Of a stretch of DNA of 64,000 nucleotides, positions 50,901-61,034 are shown one piece after another (position 1 is the stretch's first letter; each line of letters begins with the position of its first letter). Position numbers and translations under genes: made by a program. The notes under the pieces were generated by a model that saw nothing but the letters and a program-made list of their open reading frames with translations, made no database searches and was not told the origin of the DNA. Source of the DNA: Sipunculus nudus (taxonomy: Eukaryota > Annelida > Sipuncula > Golfingiida > Sipunculidae); the NCBI GenBank assembly GCA_026874595.1, contig CM049319.1:57728917-57792916 (forward strand), given 5' to 3'.

Positions 50901-53900
50901 ATCGGTTAACACGAGGGATGACACCTTGAACCACCCTTGTTAACACAAGTGGTGAAACCTTGAACTACGTGGGTATAACACAAGGAGTGACACCTTAAAT
51001 CATGTGGGTTAACACAAGGGATGACACCTTGAACCACTCTGGTTAACCCAAGGGATATAACCTTGAACGATATGGGTTAACTCAAGGGGTGACACCTTAA
51101 ACCACGTGGGTTAATACAAGGGGTGACACCTTGAACCACGTAGGTTTACACAAGGGATGAAACCTTAAATAACATGGGTTAACACAAAGAATGATACCTT
51201 GAACCACGTAGATTAAAACAAAGGGTGACACCTTGAGCCACGTAAATTAACACAAGGGGTGACACCTTGAACTACGTGGGTTTTACACAAGGGGTGATGT
51301 CTTAAACCATGTGGGCGAAACAAGGGATGAAACCTTGTACCACGTAGGTTAACACAGGGGATGACACCTTAAACCATGTGGGTCAATACAAGGGATGACA
51401 CCTTGAACTACGTGAGTTAACACAAGTGAAGATAACTTGAACCTCATGGGTTAACACAAGGGATGACACCTTGTACCGCGTAGGTTAACACAAGGGATGA
51501 CACCTTAAACAACGTGGGTAAATATAAAAGATGAAACCTTGAACCACATGCTTTAAAACAAGGGGCGACACCTTAACACAAGGGGTGACACCTTGAGCAA
51601 CGCAAGTGTATACAAAGGTTGGCACCTTGAACCATGGGGACGAAGACACAAGGGGTGACTCCCTGAAAAATAAGAGTTAACACAAGAGATGACACCTTGA
51701 AAAACGTGGGTTAACACAAGGGATGACACCTTAAACCACGTAGGTTAACACAAGGGATTAAACATTGAACGATATGGGTTAACACAAGGGGTGACACCTT
51801 AAACCACCCAGGTTAACACGAGTGGTGACACCTTAATCCACGTGGGTTAACACAATGGATGAAACCTTGAACCACGTGGGTAAACACAAGGGATTAAACC
51901 TTGAACGATATGGGTTAACTCAAGGCGTGAAACCTTCAACCACGTGGGTTAACACAAGGGATGACACCTTGAACAATGTAGGTTAACACAAGGGATTAAA
52001 CCTTGAACGATATGGGTTAACTCAATGGGTGACACCTTAAACCACGTGGGTTAACACAAGGGATGACACCTTGAACAATGTAGGTTAACACAAGGGATTA
52101 AACCTTGAACGATATGGGTTAACTCAAGGGGTGACACCTTAAACCACGTAGGTTAACTCAAGGGGTGACACCTTAAACCACATTGGTTAACATAAGAGGT
52201 GACACCTTAAACCACGTGGGTTAGCACAAGGGGTGACACCTTGTACCACCCTTGTTTACACGAGGGGTGGCACATTAAACCACGTGGGTTCAATTAAGGG
52301 ATGACACCTTCAACCACTCTTGTTAACCCAAGGGGTGACACCTTAAACCATATGGGTTAACACAAGGGGTAACACCTTGTACCACGTAGGTTAACACAAG
52401 GGGTGACACCTTAAACCACGTGGGTTAATACAAGGGATGACACCTTGAACCACGTGGGTTAACACAAGGGATGACACCTTGAACCACGTGGGTTAACACA
52501 AGGGATTAAACTTGAACGATATGGGTTAACACAAGGGGTGACACCTGAACCCACGTGGGTTAATACAAGGGGTGACACCTTAAACCACGTGAATTAACAC
52601 AAGGGATGACACCTTAAATCACGTAGGTTAACTTAAGGAATGACACTTTAAACCACGTAGGTTAACACAAATGGTGGCACCTTGAACCACGTAGGTTAAC
52701 ACAAGGGATGACACCTTGAACCTCGTGGGTTAATACAGGGGATGACACCTAAAACAACGTGGGTTAACACAAGGTATGACACCTTAAACCACGTAAGTTA
52801 ACACAAGGGGTGACACCTAAAACAACGTGGGTTAACACAAGGGATGACAACTTGAACAACGCAGGTTAACACATGGGGTGACACCTTAAATCACGTAGGT
52901 TAACTTAAGGAATGACACTTTAAACCACGTAGGTTAACACAAGGGGTAACACCTTGTACCACGTAGGTTAACACAAGGGATGACACCTTGAACCTCGTGG
53001 GTTAATACAGGGGATGACATCTTGAACCACGTGGGTTAACACAAGGGATGACACCTAGAACCACTCTGGTTAACCCAAGGGATATAACCTTGAACGATAT
53101 GGGTTAACTCAAGGGGTGACACCTTAAACCACGTGGGTTAATACAAGGGGTGACACCTTGAACCACGTAGGTTTACACAAGGGATGAAACCTTAAACAAC
53201 ATGGGTTAACACAAAGAATGATACCTTGAACCAATTAGATTAAAACAAAGGGTGACACCTTGAGCCACGTAAATTAACACAAGGGGTGACACATTGAACT
53301 ACGTGGGTTTAACACAAGGGGTGATGTCTTAAACCATGTGGGCGAAACAAGGGATGAAACCTTGTACCACGTAGGTTAACACAGGGGATGACACCTTAAA
53401 CCATGTGGGTCAATACAAGGGATGACACCTTGAACTACGTTAGTTAACACAAGTGAAGATAACTTGAACCTCATGGGTTAACACAAGGGATGACACCTTA
53501 AACAACGTGGGTAAATATAAAAGATGAAACCTTGAACCACATGCTTTAAAACAAGGGGTGACACCTTTAGCAACGCAGGTGTATACAAAGGTTGGCATCT
53601 TGAACCATGGGGATAAACAGAGGGGGTGACTCCCTGAAAAATAAGAGTTAACACAAGAGATGACACCTTGAACCACGTTGCTTAACACAAGGGATGACAC
53701 CTTGAACCAAGTAGGTTAACACAAGGGATTAAACCTTGAACGATATGGGTTAACACAAGGGGTGACACCTTAAACCACCCAGGTAAACACGAGTGGTGAC
53801 ACCTTGATCCACGTGGGTTAACACAATGGATGACACCTTGAACCACGTGGGTTAACACAAGGGATTTAACCTTGAACGATATGGGTTAACTCAAGGGGTG

Positions 53901-56900
53901 ACACCTTCAACCACGTGGGTTAATACAAGGGGTGACACCTTAAACCACGTGGGTAAACACAAGGGATGACATCTTGAACCATGTAGGTTAACACAAGGGA
54001 TTAAACCTTGAACGATATGGGTTAACTCAAGGGGTGACACCTTAAACCACGTAGGTTAACTCCAGGGGATGACACCTTAAACCACGTTGGTTAACATAAG
54101 AGGTGACACCTTAAACCACGTGGGTTAGCACAAGGGGTGACACCTTGTACCACCCTTGTTTACACGAGGGGTGGCACATTAAACCACGTGGGTTCAATTG
54201 AGGGATGACTCCTTCAACCACTCTGGTTTACCCAAGGGGTGACACCTTAAACCATATGGATTAACACAAGGGGTAACATCTTGTACCACGTAGGTTAACA
54301 CAAGGGGTGACACCTTAAACCACGTGGATTAATACAAGGGATGACACCTTGAACCACGTGGGTTAACACAAGGGATGACACCTTGAACCACGTGGGTTAA
54401 CACAAGGGATGACACCTTAAACCACGTAGGTTAACACATGGTGTGACACCTTGAACCACGTGGGTTAACACAAGGGATTAAACCTTGAACGAAATGGATT
54501 AACACAAGGGGTGACACCTTAAACCACGTGGGTTAATACAAGGGATGACACCTTGAACCACGTGGGTTAATACAAGGGGTCATACCTTGAACCACCCAGG
54601 TAAACACAAGGGGTGACACCTTAAACAACGTGGGTTAACACAAGGAGTGACACCTTTAACCACGTGGGTTAACACAAGGGGTCAAACCTTGAACCACCCT
54701 GGTAAACACAAGGGGTCACACCTTGAACTATCCTGGTTAAAACGAGGGGTGACACCTTAAACCACCCAGGTTATCACGAGTGGTGACACCTTGAACCACC
54801 CAGGTTAACACAAGGGGTGACACCTCGAGCCACGTAGATTAACACAAGTGGTGACACCGTTAACCACCAGGGTTAACACAAGGGGTGACACCTTGTACCA
54901 CGTAGGTAAACACAAGGGATGACATCTTAAACAACGAAGGTTAACACAAGGGGTGACACCTTGAGCAACGTAGATAAACACAAGTGGTGACACCGTTAAC
55001 CACCAGGGTTAACACAAGGGGTGACAAAATTAACCACCAGTGTTAACACAAGGGGTGACACCTTGAACCACGTAGATTAACACAAGTGGTGACACCTTGA
55101 ACCACCAGGGTTAACACAAGGGGTGACACCTTGTACCACGTAGGTTAACACAAGGGGTGACACCTTGAACCACGTAGATTAACACAAGTGGTGACACCTT
55201 GAACCACCAGGGTTAACACAAGGGGTGACACCTTGAACCACATGGATTAACACAACGGGTGGCAACTCGAGCCACACGGGTAACACGAGGGTCGTTTACA
55301 CAAGGGGTGACAACTTGAGCCACCTGGGGTATTAATTTTAACAGTTTTGATGCAGTACGCGAACAGCATCGAAATCAGGTTGTGCAGCCGTGTGTGGCAA
55401 TATTTCAACGGATTACGTAAGACCCGTCAATACCTGTACTTCCAGCTAAACCAGATATTCATGCACTTTGGATTGTCTGTTGTCAGCAGTTTCTTCACAC
55501 AAATTGCGGCTGCCGTGTAACACTGGTACGTTTGCGGGCACGATCTGAACAACAAGTATCCTTCAACTTTCCCTTTTTTATGCTTGACGCTGCGCAGTTT
55601 CACTTGTGTCAACAGGTAAGTCACTGTGACATGAAGCGCCTCACCGCGGTGAACTTAGTAAAAATGACGTAACCCATGCACTGCCTAATGCTTATTAACA
55701 TAATCAGAGAAAATGGGGCACTTGCAGTTAGACGGAAAAATTTGACATAAATATTTTTTAAATTTTGAATTCTGATAAAATTGTTGTTTTATTTTCCTAT
55801 TTTTAACGCAGGTTTCCTGTTTCTATTAAAGATATAAAGTGTTTCTGTATGTAAATATTGTTAGCGCAGGGTTTCCCCCCTTAAAATGGTTTACATAGCT
55901 TTGCGCTGCGGAGATGTGACGCAAAATGGCGACTGAGAAGGGTGAATTAAATTTCAAAAATATGTTTGGATGCTTCAGGTTTACCTTGCGTTAATTAAAT
56001 ATACATCGTACACTCTTTATATATCACGGTAAGGAAGCGGCGGACAAGCGGTTGCGATATAAAAATATTTTCATGAAAAATATGTATACATGCGGAAGAA
56101 ACGGAAAGGGGTAATATAGCTATATATATATATATATATATCTTAAATATATTTGAGCATATTTTGATCAAGACTAGTTGCATTTATGTTTTTTGCTTGG
56201 TTCTCCTCTTTTCATGATATCTGTAAGCGTTTGTGTGATCCCTCATATACAGTCACTTTGGTTAAATATTAAAATGTCGCACTTTATTTTGCCAGAATAA
56301 CAGTCATAAAAGACTTAGATTATATAAATATTTGGTATTCGACATCAGAATAAAGTTTTCTCAATGGCATTGTTATTTGCCAACTTTTATTTGTCAGATT
56401 ATCCAGATTAAATTGCTATATTTATATATATGGCATTTAGGTATTACAGAAATACAGGTGTATAATATATATAAATGTTAATCATTATTTAATCTCATAT
56501 TTTGACAAATAAATAAGCATACATATAGCATGACTTTTGTCATTTTTGTAAAATGTTTGTATAAACTTATGTGTCCTTTTATATCGACTGTCACAATAAA
56601 AGTGTTAATATGGTGAAAATAAAATAGCAAATGTGTTGTGTTGGAATATGTGTTTATATCGGGTACATCGATCGATGCGGCATACACATGCATGCATGCA
56701 GAAAATCTATAGTATATGTAATTCAAACACAGTCGTATGCCGTCCTTCAGAAACGCATGTGAAAGTAGGTGTGTATATATATATAAACATGTATATTTTG
56801 AACTTGCAAATATATAATAATGGCTTGTTTGCAAAAGCATATATACATGCATATAACATTAATTCTGGTTGAAAGTGATATTAAAATCATATATGAAAAA

Positions 56901-57543
56901 TATGTTTAAAATCACAAGATTGAATAATACAAAGAACATTATTCACGCTTGCAATATTTCAAGGAATTATATTATTATTAGTTGTAGAAGTATTAGTAGT
57001 AATAAAAGTGCGTGTGTATGTGTGTGATATACAAAACATGCATGGGTTGATTTATGCGCCAAGGGTGAGTATGTAGACCAGTTATGATGATATATATATA
57101 CATATATATATATATAAACGAACAACAAACTATTGTACAATATTTTATACATATACACTGTAAATGTAAAAGTCTATATGGTGTGGAATACTCACGTTTT
57201 TTAAGTTGGTATCTGTTGAACCTGAATGTAATTTATTGTAGAAATCTTGAATGCAGAATTTCGACGTATTTGATTTAAAATTATCTGATGTGCAGTCCTC
57301 TATTCTTTGCTGCTGTGGGTCGCAGCATTCTTCCGTGTCCACCGAGACGCGGGCATCGTTGGTCTCGTGAAGTCTCGTTGACAAAGCAGACGACTTTTCG
57401 TCTGCCACCCTCAGAACGTCGGTGGCATGAGCCTCAAATGTCTCTTTGTATAGACAGGAAAGATTATAAGGGTTTATCTCCTGAAACATATTCCTGAGCA
57501 CGTCGGAATACCGGGCCTTTGCTTCGGTACTGTTCCTGCCCAT
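35880..57543 (-). CDS. Unrecognised gene 2, five-exon model, about 459 residues
   Basis: Exons on the - strand: 57196-57543, 43413-43894, 39518-39755, 38977-39223 and 35880-35944. Phases join 0/0, 2/2, 0/0 and 1/1; the total is 1380 nt. Donors are GTGAGT, GTGAGT, GTAAAT and GTATGT; acceptors follow pyrimidine runs. I do not recognise the protein. It begins MGRNSTEAKARYSDVLRNMF, has a Ser/Cys-rich stretch (SLYSSSSSGCTGCTRSRRQR), a Lys/Arg-rich segment with the AT-hook-like core RSRGRP, and Ser/Pro/Thr-rich exons 3-4 (QTSPVSSPYVCRSRPSIPS). There is no signal peptide or membrane segment. The composition suggests a nuclear, largely disordered protein, which is inference only. The last exon is uncertain: 31920-31984 fits the same phase. 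AATAAA in antisense at 35586-35591 would suit the 35.9-kb end. Confidence 0.55.
36523..37680 (+). repeat. Dispersed repeat family A, long copy
   Basis: Begins AACTAGGGACCCATGGGTCT, carries several stretches of CCTGTGACCTTGACC type and ends in a GGACGGATGGACAGACAGAC tract plus TATGATCAATAAACACA. The copy at 45398-46300 has the same order and orientation. It is non-coding. Confidence 0.85.
37690..38970. other. Intron 4 of gene 2 (5' part) or intergenic: repeats
   Basis: Contains GGTGGTACCACC at 37711, a family B copy at 37800-38075 ending CAGCCAGCTAAGCTAAAAAG, then sequence without recognised features. A short CGCGGGCGCGCG-type GC tract lies near 38667. Confidence 0.6.
38977..39223 (-). CDS. 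Gene 2 exon 4
   Basis: Acceptor with a long T run ending TTTCAG, donor CAG/GTATGT. Phase 0 in, phase 1 out. It encodes KNKNMTKDKQKIGPATG, VFQNQPVERVQSLACSTPM and QTSPVSSPYVCRSRPSIPS and ends ETPSHVVQCIT. Local GC content is well above the flanking introns. Confidence 0.55.
39518..39755 (-). CDS. Gene 2 exon 3
   Basis: Acceptor CTTGTTACAG, donor GTAAAT. Phase 2 in, phase 0 out, matching exons 2 and 4. It encodes QRCNQKSPVKRNVSPAQV and VPYPSQSPVTISK, rich in Ser-Pro, then VKLAHFQFMVNCRWRTSQ. A CTCF-like sequence (39602-39617) lies within it. Confidence 0.55.
39756..41654. other. Intron 2 of gene 2, part without features
   Basis: AT-rich intron. No exon, RNA gene or element end was recognised before the hAT element. 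Confidence 0.5.
41655..42177. mobile_element. hAT-type non-autonomous element, 523 bp
   Basis: Flanked by a perfect 8-bp target-site duplication TGCGTAAC (41647-41654 and 42178-42185). The ends are TATAGTGGTGGGAGTCGG and, reverse-complemented from the right, TAGTGATGGGCCGATC. Subterminal ATCGATCATCGG repeats occur on both sides, with a GGTTTGCGCAAACC palindrome at 41694-41707. The 8-bp duplication with TA(G)TG(A/G)TGGG ends is diagnostic of hAT. There is no transposase frame. Confidence 0.85.
42410..42775 (-). repeat. Inverted, truncated copy of family A with GGTGGCGCCACC dyads
   Basis: GGTCACAAGGTCAAAGG and AAAGGTCACAGGACCC are the reverse complements of family A text, and the end AAATCAGCTGAGCTTCGAG reverses its start. 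Dyads lie at 42433 and 42558. Confidence 0.75.
43413..43894 (-). CDS. Gene 2 exon 2, basic region with AT-hook-like core
   Basis: Acceptor TTTCTATATTTTAG, then 160 codons plus 2 nt to a GTGAGT donor. It begins EVSGWNTCGLSHNGAIDVIVKNYRDT, continues through a Ser run and RSRRQRHLNW, and ends in a Lys/Arg-rich stretch (KKAKGQKTTVKKPRG, RSRGRPAS). This is the longest open frame near gene 2 and has the best splice signals. The + strand frame over the same bases lacks them. Confidence 0.7.
44843..44948. repeat. 106-bp element with 12-bp perfect inverted ends
   Basis: AGCCCAGTGAAA at 44843-44854 and TTTCACTGGGCT at 44937-44948. The interior is GC-rich with GCGTTCGCTCGGCTTCGCCT. It could be a very short MITE; no clear target-site duplication was seen. 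Confidence 0.5.
45398..46300 (+). repeat. Dispersed repeat family A, second copy
   Basis: Begins AACTAGGGACCCCTGGGTCT and parallels 36523-37680: TGACGTTGACCC, TTTGACCTCG, GGGCCCTGTGACC, then GGACGGACGGATGGACAGAC and TTATCAATAAACACATC. Shorter than the first copy by internal deletions. Confidence 0.85.
47635..48140 (+). repeat. Two tandem copies of family B
   Basis: Copies at 47635-47880 and 47890-48140 share CAAGCCCCATAACTCGGAG-like text, CAGCAGTTACGATTTGTGCC and GGACGGACG tracts, and finish with a stem (CCTCAGCTGACTTTCAGTCA) followed by AGATAAGCTGAAAAAA in the second copy. Confidence 0.8.
48650..55330. repeat. 34-bp satellite array, about 6.7 kb
   Basis: Roughly 195 head-to-tail monomers of 34 bp. 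The core text is CCACGTGGGTTAACACAAGG followed by G(A/G)TGACACC and TTGAA. For example TGGGTT recurs at 49201 and 49235. Many monomers contain the E-box CACGTG and the palindrome GTTAAC. Blocks repeat at a higher order: 51034 onward matches 53061 onward over about 500 bases (2027-bp shift), and a block near 50137-50485 recurs near 50746-51030. 34 is not a multiple of 3 and stops occur in all frames, so the array is not coding. It lies in the long first intron of gene 2. Confidence 0.98.
55434..55623 (-). CDS. Exon candidate of uncertain strand
   Basis: On the - strand 55434-55623 is open and protein-like (VKLRSVKHKKGKVEGYLLFR, CYTAAAICVKKLL, MNIWFSWKYR) between a CACAG acceptor and a GTATTG donor. 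Its phases (1 in, 2 out) fit neither gene 2 exon 1 nor exon 2, so extra exons would be needed. On the + strand 55487-55615 is open for 43 codons in phase 0 between TCTGTTGTCAG and a perfect CAG/GTAAGT. Either may be real, and I cannot choose. Confidence 0.3.
55640..57190. other. Intron 1 of gene 2, segment next to exon 1
   Basis: AT-rich with short TATATA tracts (56122-56141, 57090-57115). AAAATGGCGAC at 55924-55934 resembles a YY1-type site. No exon was recognised. Confidence 0.45.
57196..57543 (-). CDS. Gene 2 exon 1 (coding part)
   Basis: Starts at ATG 57543-57541 (MGRNSTEAKARYSDVL...) and runs 116 codons to a perfect GTGAGT donor. An in-frame TAA lies about ten codons upstream, so the frame opens here and no upstream coding exon is needed. 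The peptide has helical segments (VLRNMFQEINPYNLSCLYKETFEAHATDVLRVADEK) and an acidic, Cys-containing stretch (VDTEECCDPQQQRIEDC). Confidence 0.65.
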
Positions 57544-58845
57544 GTCATGCACCAGACGGCAAACTTATTCAAAGTTGCCTGGGGGCCATAACTTCGGCGC
57601 GCGGCTACAGGTATATATGCACCTGATACTGTGTTCATGCACTCATCTGCAAAGGAAATTTGCTGATCTTATACAAGTGATGCTAAACGCGAATAAATAC
57701 ATTGTACATAATCAGCTATGCAATGTACAGTAGATATTTGTTTTATTAATTTAAATTTGATGGAATTTTAAAGGACCTGAAAAGCAAATGACTGAGAATG
57801 TTTTATATCTAAAGCATTGATACTATACTGTCATTTTTTATAAATCCAAAAATGTATATATAATATGACATATCAAACTGCTCATATATAGGCGCATATA
57901 ACCAACATATGCAGTCTATTATTACATACAGGTATATTGTTATAATAATATAATGTGTCAACATATCATGGCATGTTTTTTTTTTTTATTTAACTGGAAA
58001 TAAAATATTACTTTCTTTAAAATTTATTTTCATTCGCATGGCTATACAGTCGCACATGCATGTGTTTGAGTAATTTATGTAACCGGTATTGCCGCTGTAA
58101 ATATAAATGCAGGGGCAATTCTACAGACCATAGCAAATATACTGGGCTTTGTGTATTCCTTGTACAGTTTTAATCATTGCTGCATGGCTTTAGATTTAAG
58201 CGGAGATTAAAGACTATATTGTTGCATGCATGGTCTCGTGTTCAGAGTTGCCAGGGACGTATACTCGCATTTATATTTTAATGCATGGCAGTAAAAACAT
58301 ATATTGTCTAACATGTAGCTAAAACATGCATGTTCCCCGCCCGTCTACTCTATATGAGCTCATCCAAAAAATGTTCGTAAATCCAAAAATAAATATATAA
58401 ATAAATACATAAGCATGGCCTATTGTACCATCTAGGCCTATAGATATATATATTTTTTTAATTTTGCACATGCACAAGATACGGAACAATTTCTTTTTAA
58501 AGGGATTTTCTACATGTTTGCTGCATGGACAAAGTTCAGAAACATATTTTAATTCCTAAAACATCCTGCATTTACTTATAAATGTAATTGATTGTTTAAA
58601 TTAAATAGATACGATTAGATTATCAAAGTGTATTACAAATTCACTTAAAAATTAACTCTATTTGGTACCTTATATGAAAGTGTGTGTTTATTTGTAATAA
58701 TATATAATTATAATGAATAACTTAGCCTGTTGAGCTACTGAAAGTTAACCAGTATATATTATTGAAATATTATTACGTGGTTCTTACGTGGGGGGGGGGG
58801 GGGGGTGATGATTTTCTGTCAGATGGCACTTTATAACTGCGTTTA

Positions 58846-58968
58846 CATTTGAAAATCAAATGTTTCCGGCAATACCTTTAAAAGCAAATGCAGAGTTCCC
58901 GTATATAACTCTGCATTTACATTCACGCAAATGTATGAATTTTAAATGCCAAATTTAATTTTCAAATG
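58846..58968. repeat. Nested inverted repeat
   Basis: Outer arms CATTTGAAAAT (58846-58856) and ATTTTCAAATG (58958-58968). Inner 12-bp stem AAATGCAGAGTT (58886-58897) and AACTCTGCATTT (58907-58918) with a 9-base loop. Confidence 0.8.
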
Positions 58969-59211
58969 CACAAGGCCAATCATTTGAATCCAGGCCTCGC
59001 TCCAGAAATAAAAACTGTATAGTATATACGTCGCTACACCATGTAAATAAAAGAGCATTGTTGCCGCTATAAATTAAACCTGCATGGTGATTATATATAT
59101 ATGTGTGTGTGTGTATATATTCTAGCGTCTTGCTGACACTTATGCATGTTATCATGCATGTACATCGCATCGAACGATAAATTTAGGAAAAGCTTATTTG
59201 CATTTTATTGC

Positions 59212-59215
<4 letters not shown>

Positions 59216-59256
<41 letters not shown>
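59216..59256. repeat. (TA)n microsatellite
   Basis: Pure TA tract of about 40 bases. Confidence 0.95.
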
Positions 59257-59260
<4 letters not shown>

Positions 59261-60098
59261 ACAGGTAAAATTAGAATCCAGGCGTATTTGAAATCCGCCT
59301 TGGCGAGACTAGAATTTTTATTTCGCCTAGACGAAATTAAAATCTTGTTATATGATTATATGTATAGGATGTTAACATATAATTCCAAATAAATTTGAAA
59401 AATGAAAGTATGCATGCGAGTAAAATTAGTAAGTGTTTATATTATATATATATGTTATAATAGCAATTATTTGTAAATATATATTGCATATATGTGAAGC
59501 AAATGATATGTTATTCCTAACTAATTTTTAAGCGTACATATGTTATATACAGCCACGATCAAGTTCCCTGAACTTATATCAGATAATCAGGAAATTTGCA
59601 CACAGGAAAAAATTCCATTTTCATTTCCCTGCATGTCAGTCTCGCTAAATGTAGAATGTATCTCATTATCATAGGCCCTGCTTCCTGCTCTAATATATAT
59701 GTTATGATATACTGAATGATAACACATACACTGACAAAATATATATAAATTTATAGGATATATCCGTGCATTTTTATGTATGTATTATGCAAGCTGTTAT
59801 GTCATGCAGTGTCATTTCCAGGAACGGGTTGCGAACACTGCGGTGATATCAAATTAAACAACTGCATGCTGAAACTTATCAAACCATCACATGAGGGAAT
59901 GTGAGGGTAAGGAAGGGGGGGATCAAAAAGAGCTAGTATCGACAAAGGACCCCCCCCCCCCTCCTTCACTTCGCACCCATCGAAATAGGACCCCTCTCTT
60001 ACAAAAAGGACAAAAACCTCCACCCTCCCTCCCAGAGAATCATAATTTTCTACACTCCCACTACATATTATGGAATAAATAAATATATATATATATAT

Positions 60099-60201
60099 TT
60101 TAAAATGTGAAAAAATGTTTAAATTGAGCGAAATGACTTATGTGCGTGCGTGTGTACGATATAGTCATTTGGCTCAATTTTAACATTTTTTCATATTTTA
60201 A
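60099..60201. repeat. Long hairpin, about 38-bp stem
   Basis: The left arm (60099-60137, TTTAAAATGTGAAAAAATG onward) pairs with the right arm (60164-60201, ending CATTTTTTCATATTTTAAA) with a few mismatches around a 26-base loop containing GTGCGTGCGTGTG. It could be a fold-back element or a transcribed hairpin. Confidence 0.85.
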
Positions 60202-60479
60202 AATTGATTTAACTCCTCTTCATATATATACATTTACAAACATTCATTAACGCACTATTATGTACATGTATATTATATATATGCTAACATTCATGCATGG
60301 TGATTCATTTTATGGCGACACATTTCCTCAATACCAGATGCATTTTTTAATTTAAAGGTTACTTTAAATATAAGAAAACTGTAAAGTGGATGACAGAATT
60401 ACCTCGATATCACTATATATGTCAAAAATTACTCGTTTCAAGTCCCAACAAAATAGTTAGGGGGCAAAAGGTATACTGT

Positions 60480-61031
60480 GTTGAAAGCATCTTCGGGGCA
60501 TGTCCTTCTGTTCCCCCAATAAAACAAGACCCATGCAAACGTTTATATAAATTCTTACAATGCAAGAATTAATTAGGACGAAATATTCACCGATAAAGTA
60601 AAACGTAGCGAGAAACGCGAAAAATATACCAAGGCCTGAGACTTCAAAACAGTATATATACGGGAATTCATGCGACTATAGATAATATAAAATTAGGATC
60701 GGGGATGACGTCGGGTTCTGCTGCTCTCAGGGAATTAAGAAAAATAATAAATAATGTTGAAAGCATCTTCGGGGCATGTCCTTCTGGTCCCCCAATAAAA
60801 CAAGACCAATGCAAACGTTTATATAAATTCTTACAATGCAAGAATTAATTAGGACGAAATATTCACCGATAAAGTAAAACGTAGCGAGAAACGCGAAATA
60901 TATACCAAGGCCTGAGACTTCCAAACAGTATATATACGGAAATTCATGCGACTAGATAATATAAAATTAGGATCGGGGATGATGTCGGGTTCTGCTGCTC
61001 TCAGGGAATTAAGAAATATAATAAAATAATT
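60480..61031. repeat. 276-bp tandem duplication
   Basis: The second copy starts at 60756, 276 bases after the first; both open GTTGAAAGCATCTTCGGGGC. They differ at only a few bases and small indels. The unit contains GTAAAACGTAGCGAGAAACG and AGGATCGGGGATGA. No open frame is shared along the whole unit, so this is a recent non-coding duplication. Confidence 0.95.
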
Positions 61032-61034
61032 TGG

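Larger units (their letters stand above)
57553..60090. other. AT-rich region upstream of gene 2
   Basis: Just upstream of gene 2 exon 1, near 57590-57610, is a small GC-rich patch (GGCGCGCGGC). Beyond it the DNA is AT-rich, with 16 G at 58790-58805, a nested inverted repeat (58846-58968), a (TA)n tract at 59216-59256 and a C run near 59951-59962. No exon was recognised. Confidence 0.5.

Noticed and set aside
49537-53700. Open frames of 60-90 codons with repeating peptides across the satellite
   Set aside because: They are translations of the 34-bp monomer. The period is not a multiple of three and stops break every frame, so there is no protein.
56478-56852. 124-codon - strand frame
   Set aside because: AT-rich with TATATA-derived Tyr/Ile/His composition; no splice signals or start context.
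55434-57543. Gene 2 as a GREB1-like gene, from MG...NS and LY spacing in exon 1 and a loose likeness of the 55.4-kb frame
   Set aside because: The likeness is faint, the hallmark cysteine-rich GREB1 segments are missing and the 55.4-kb frame does not fit the splice phases.
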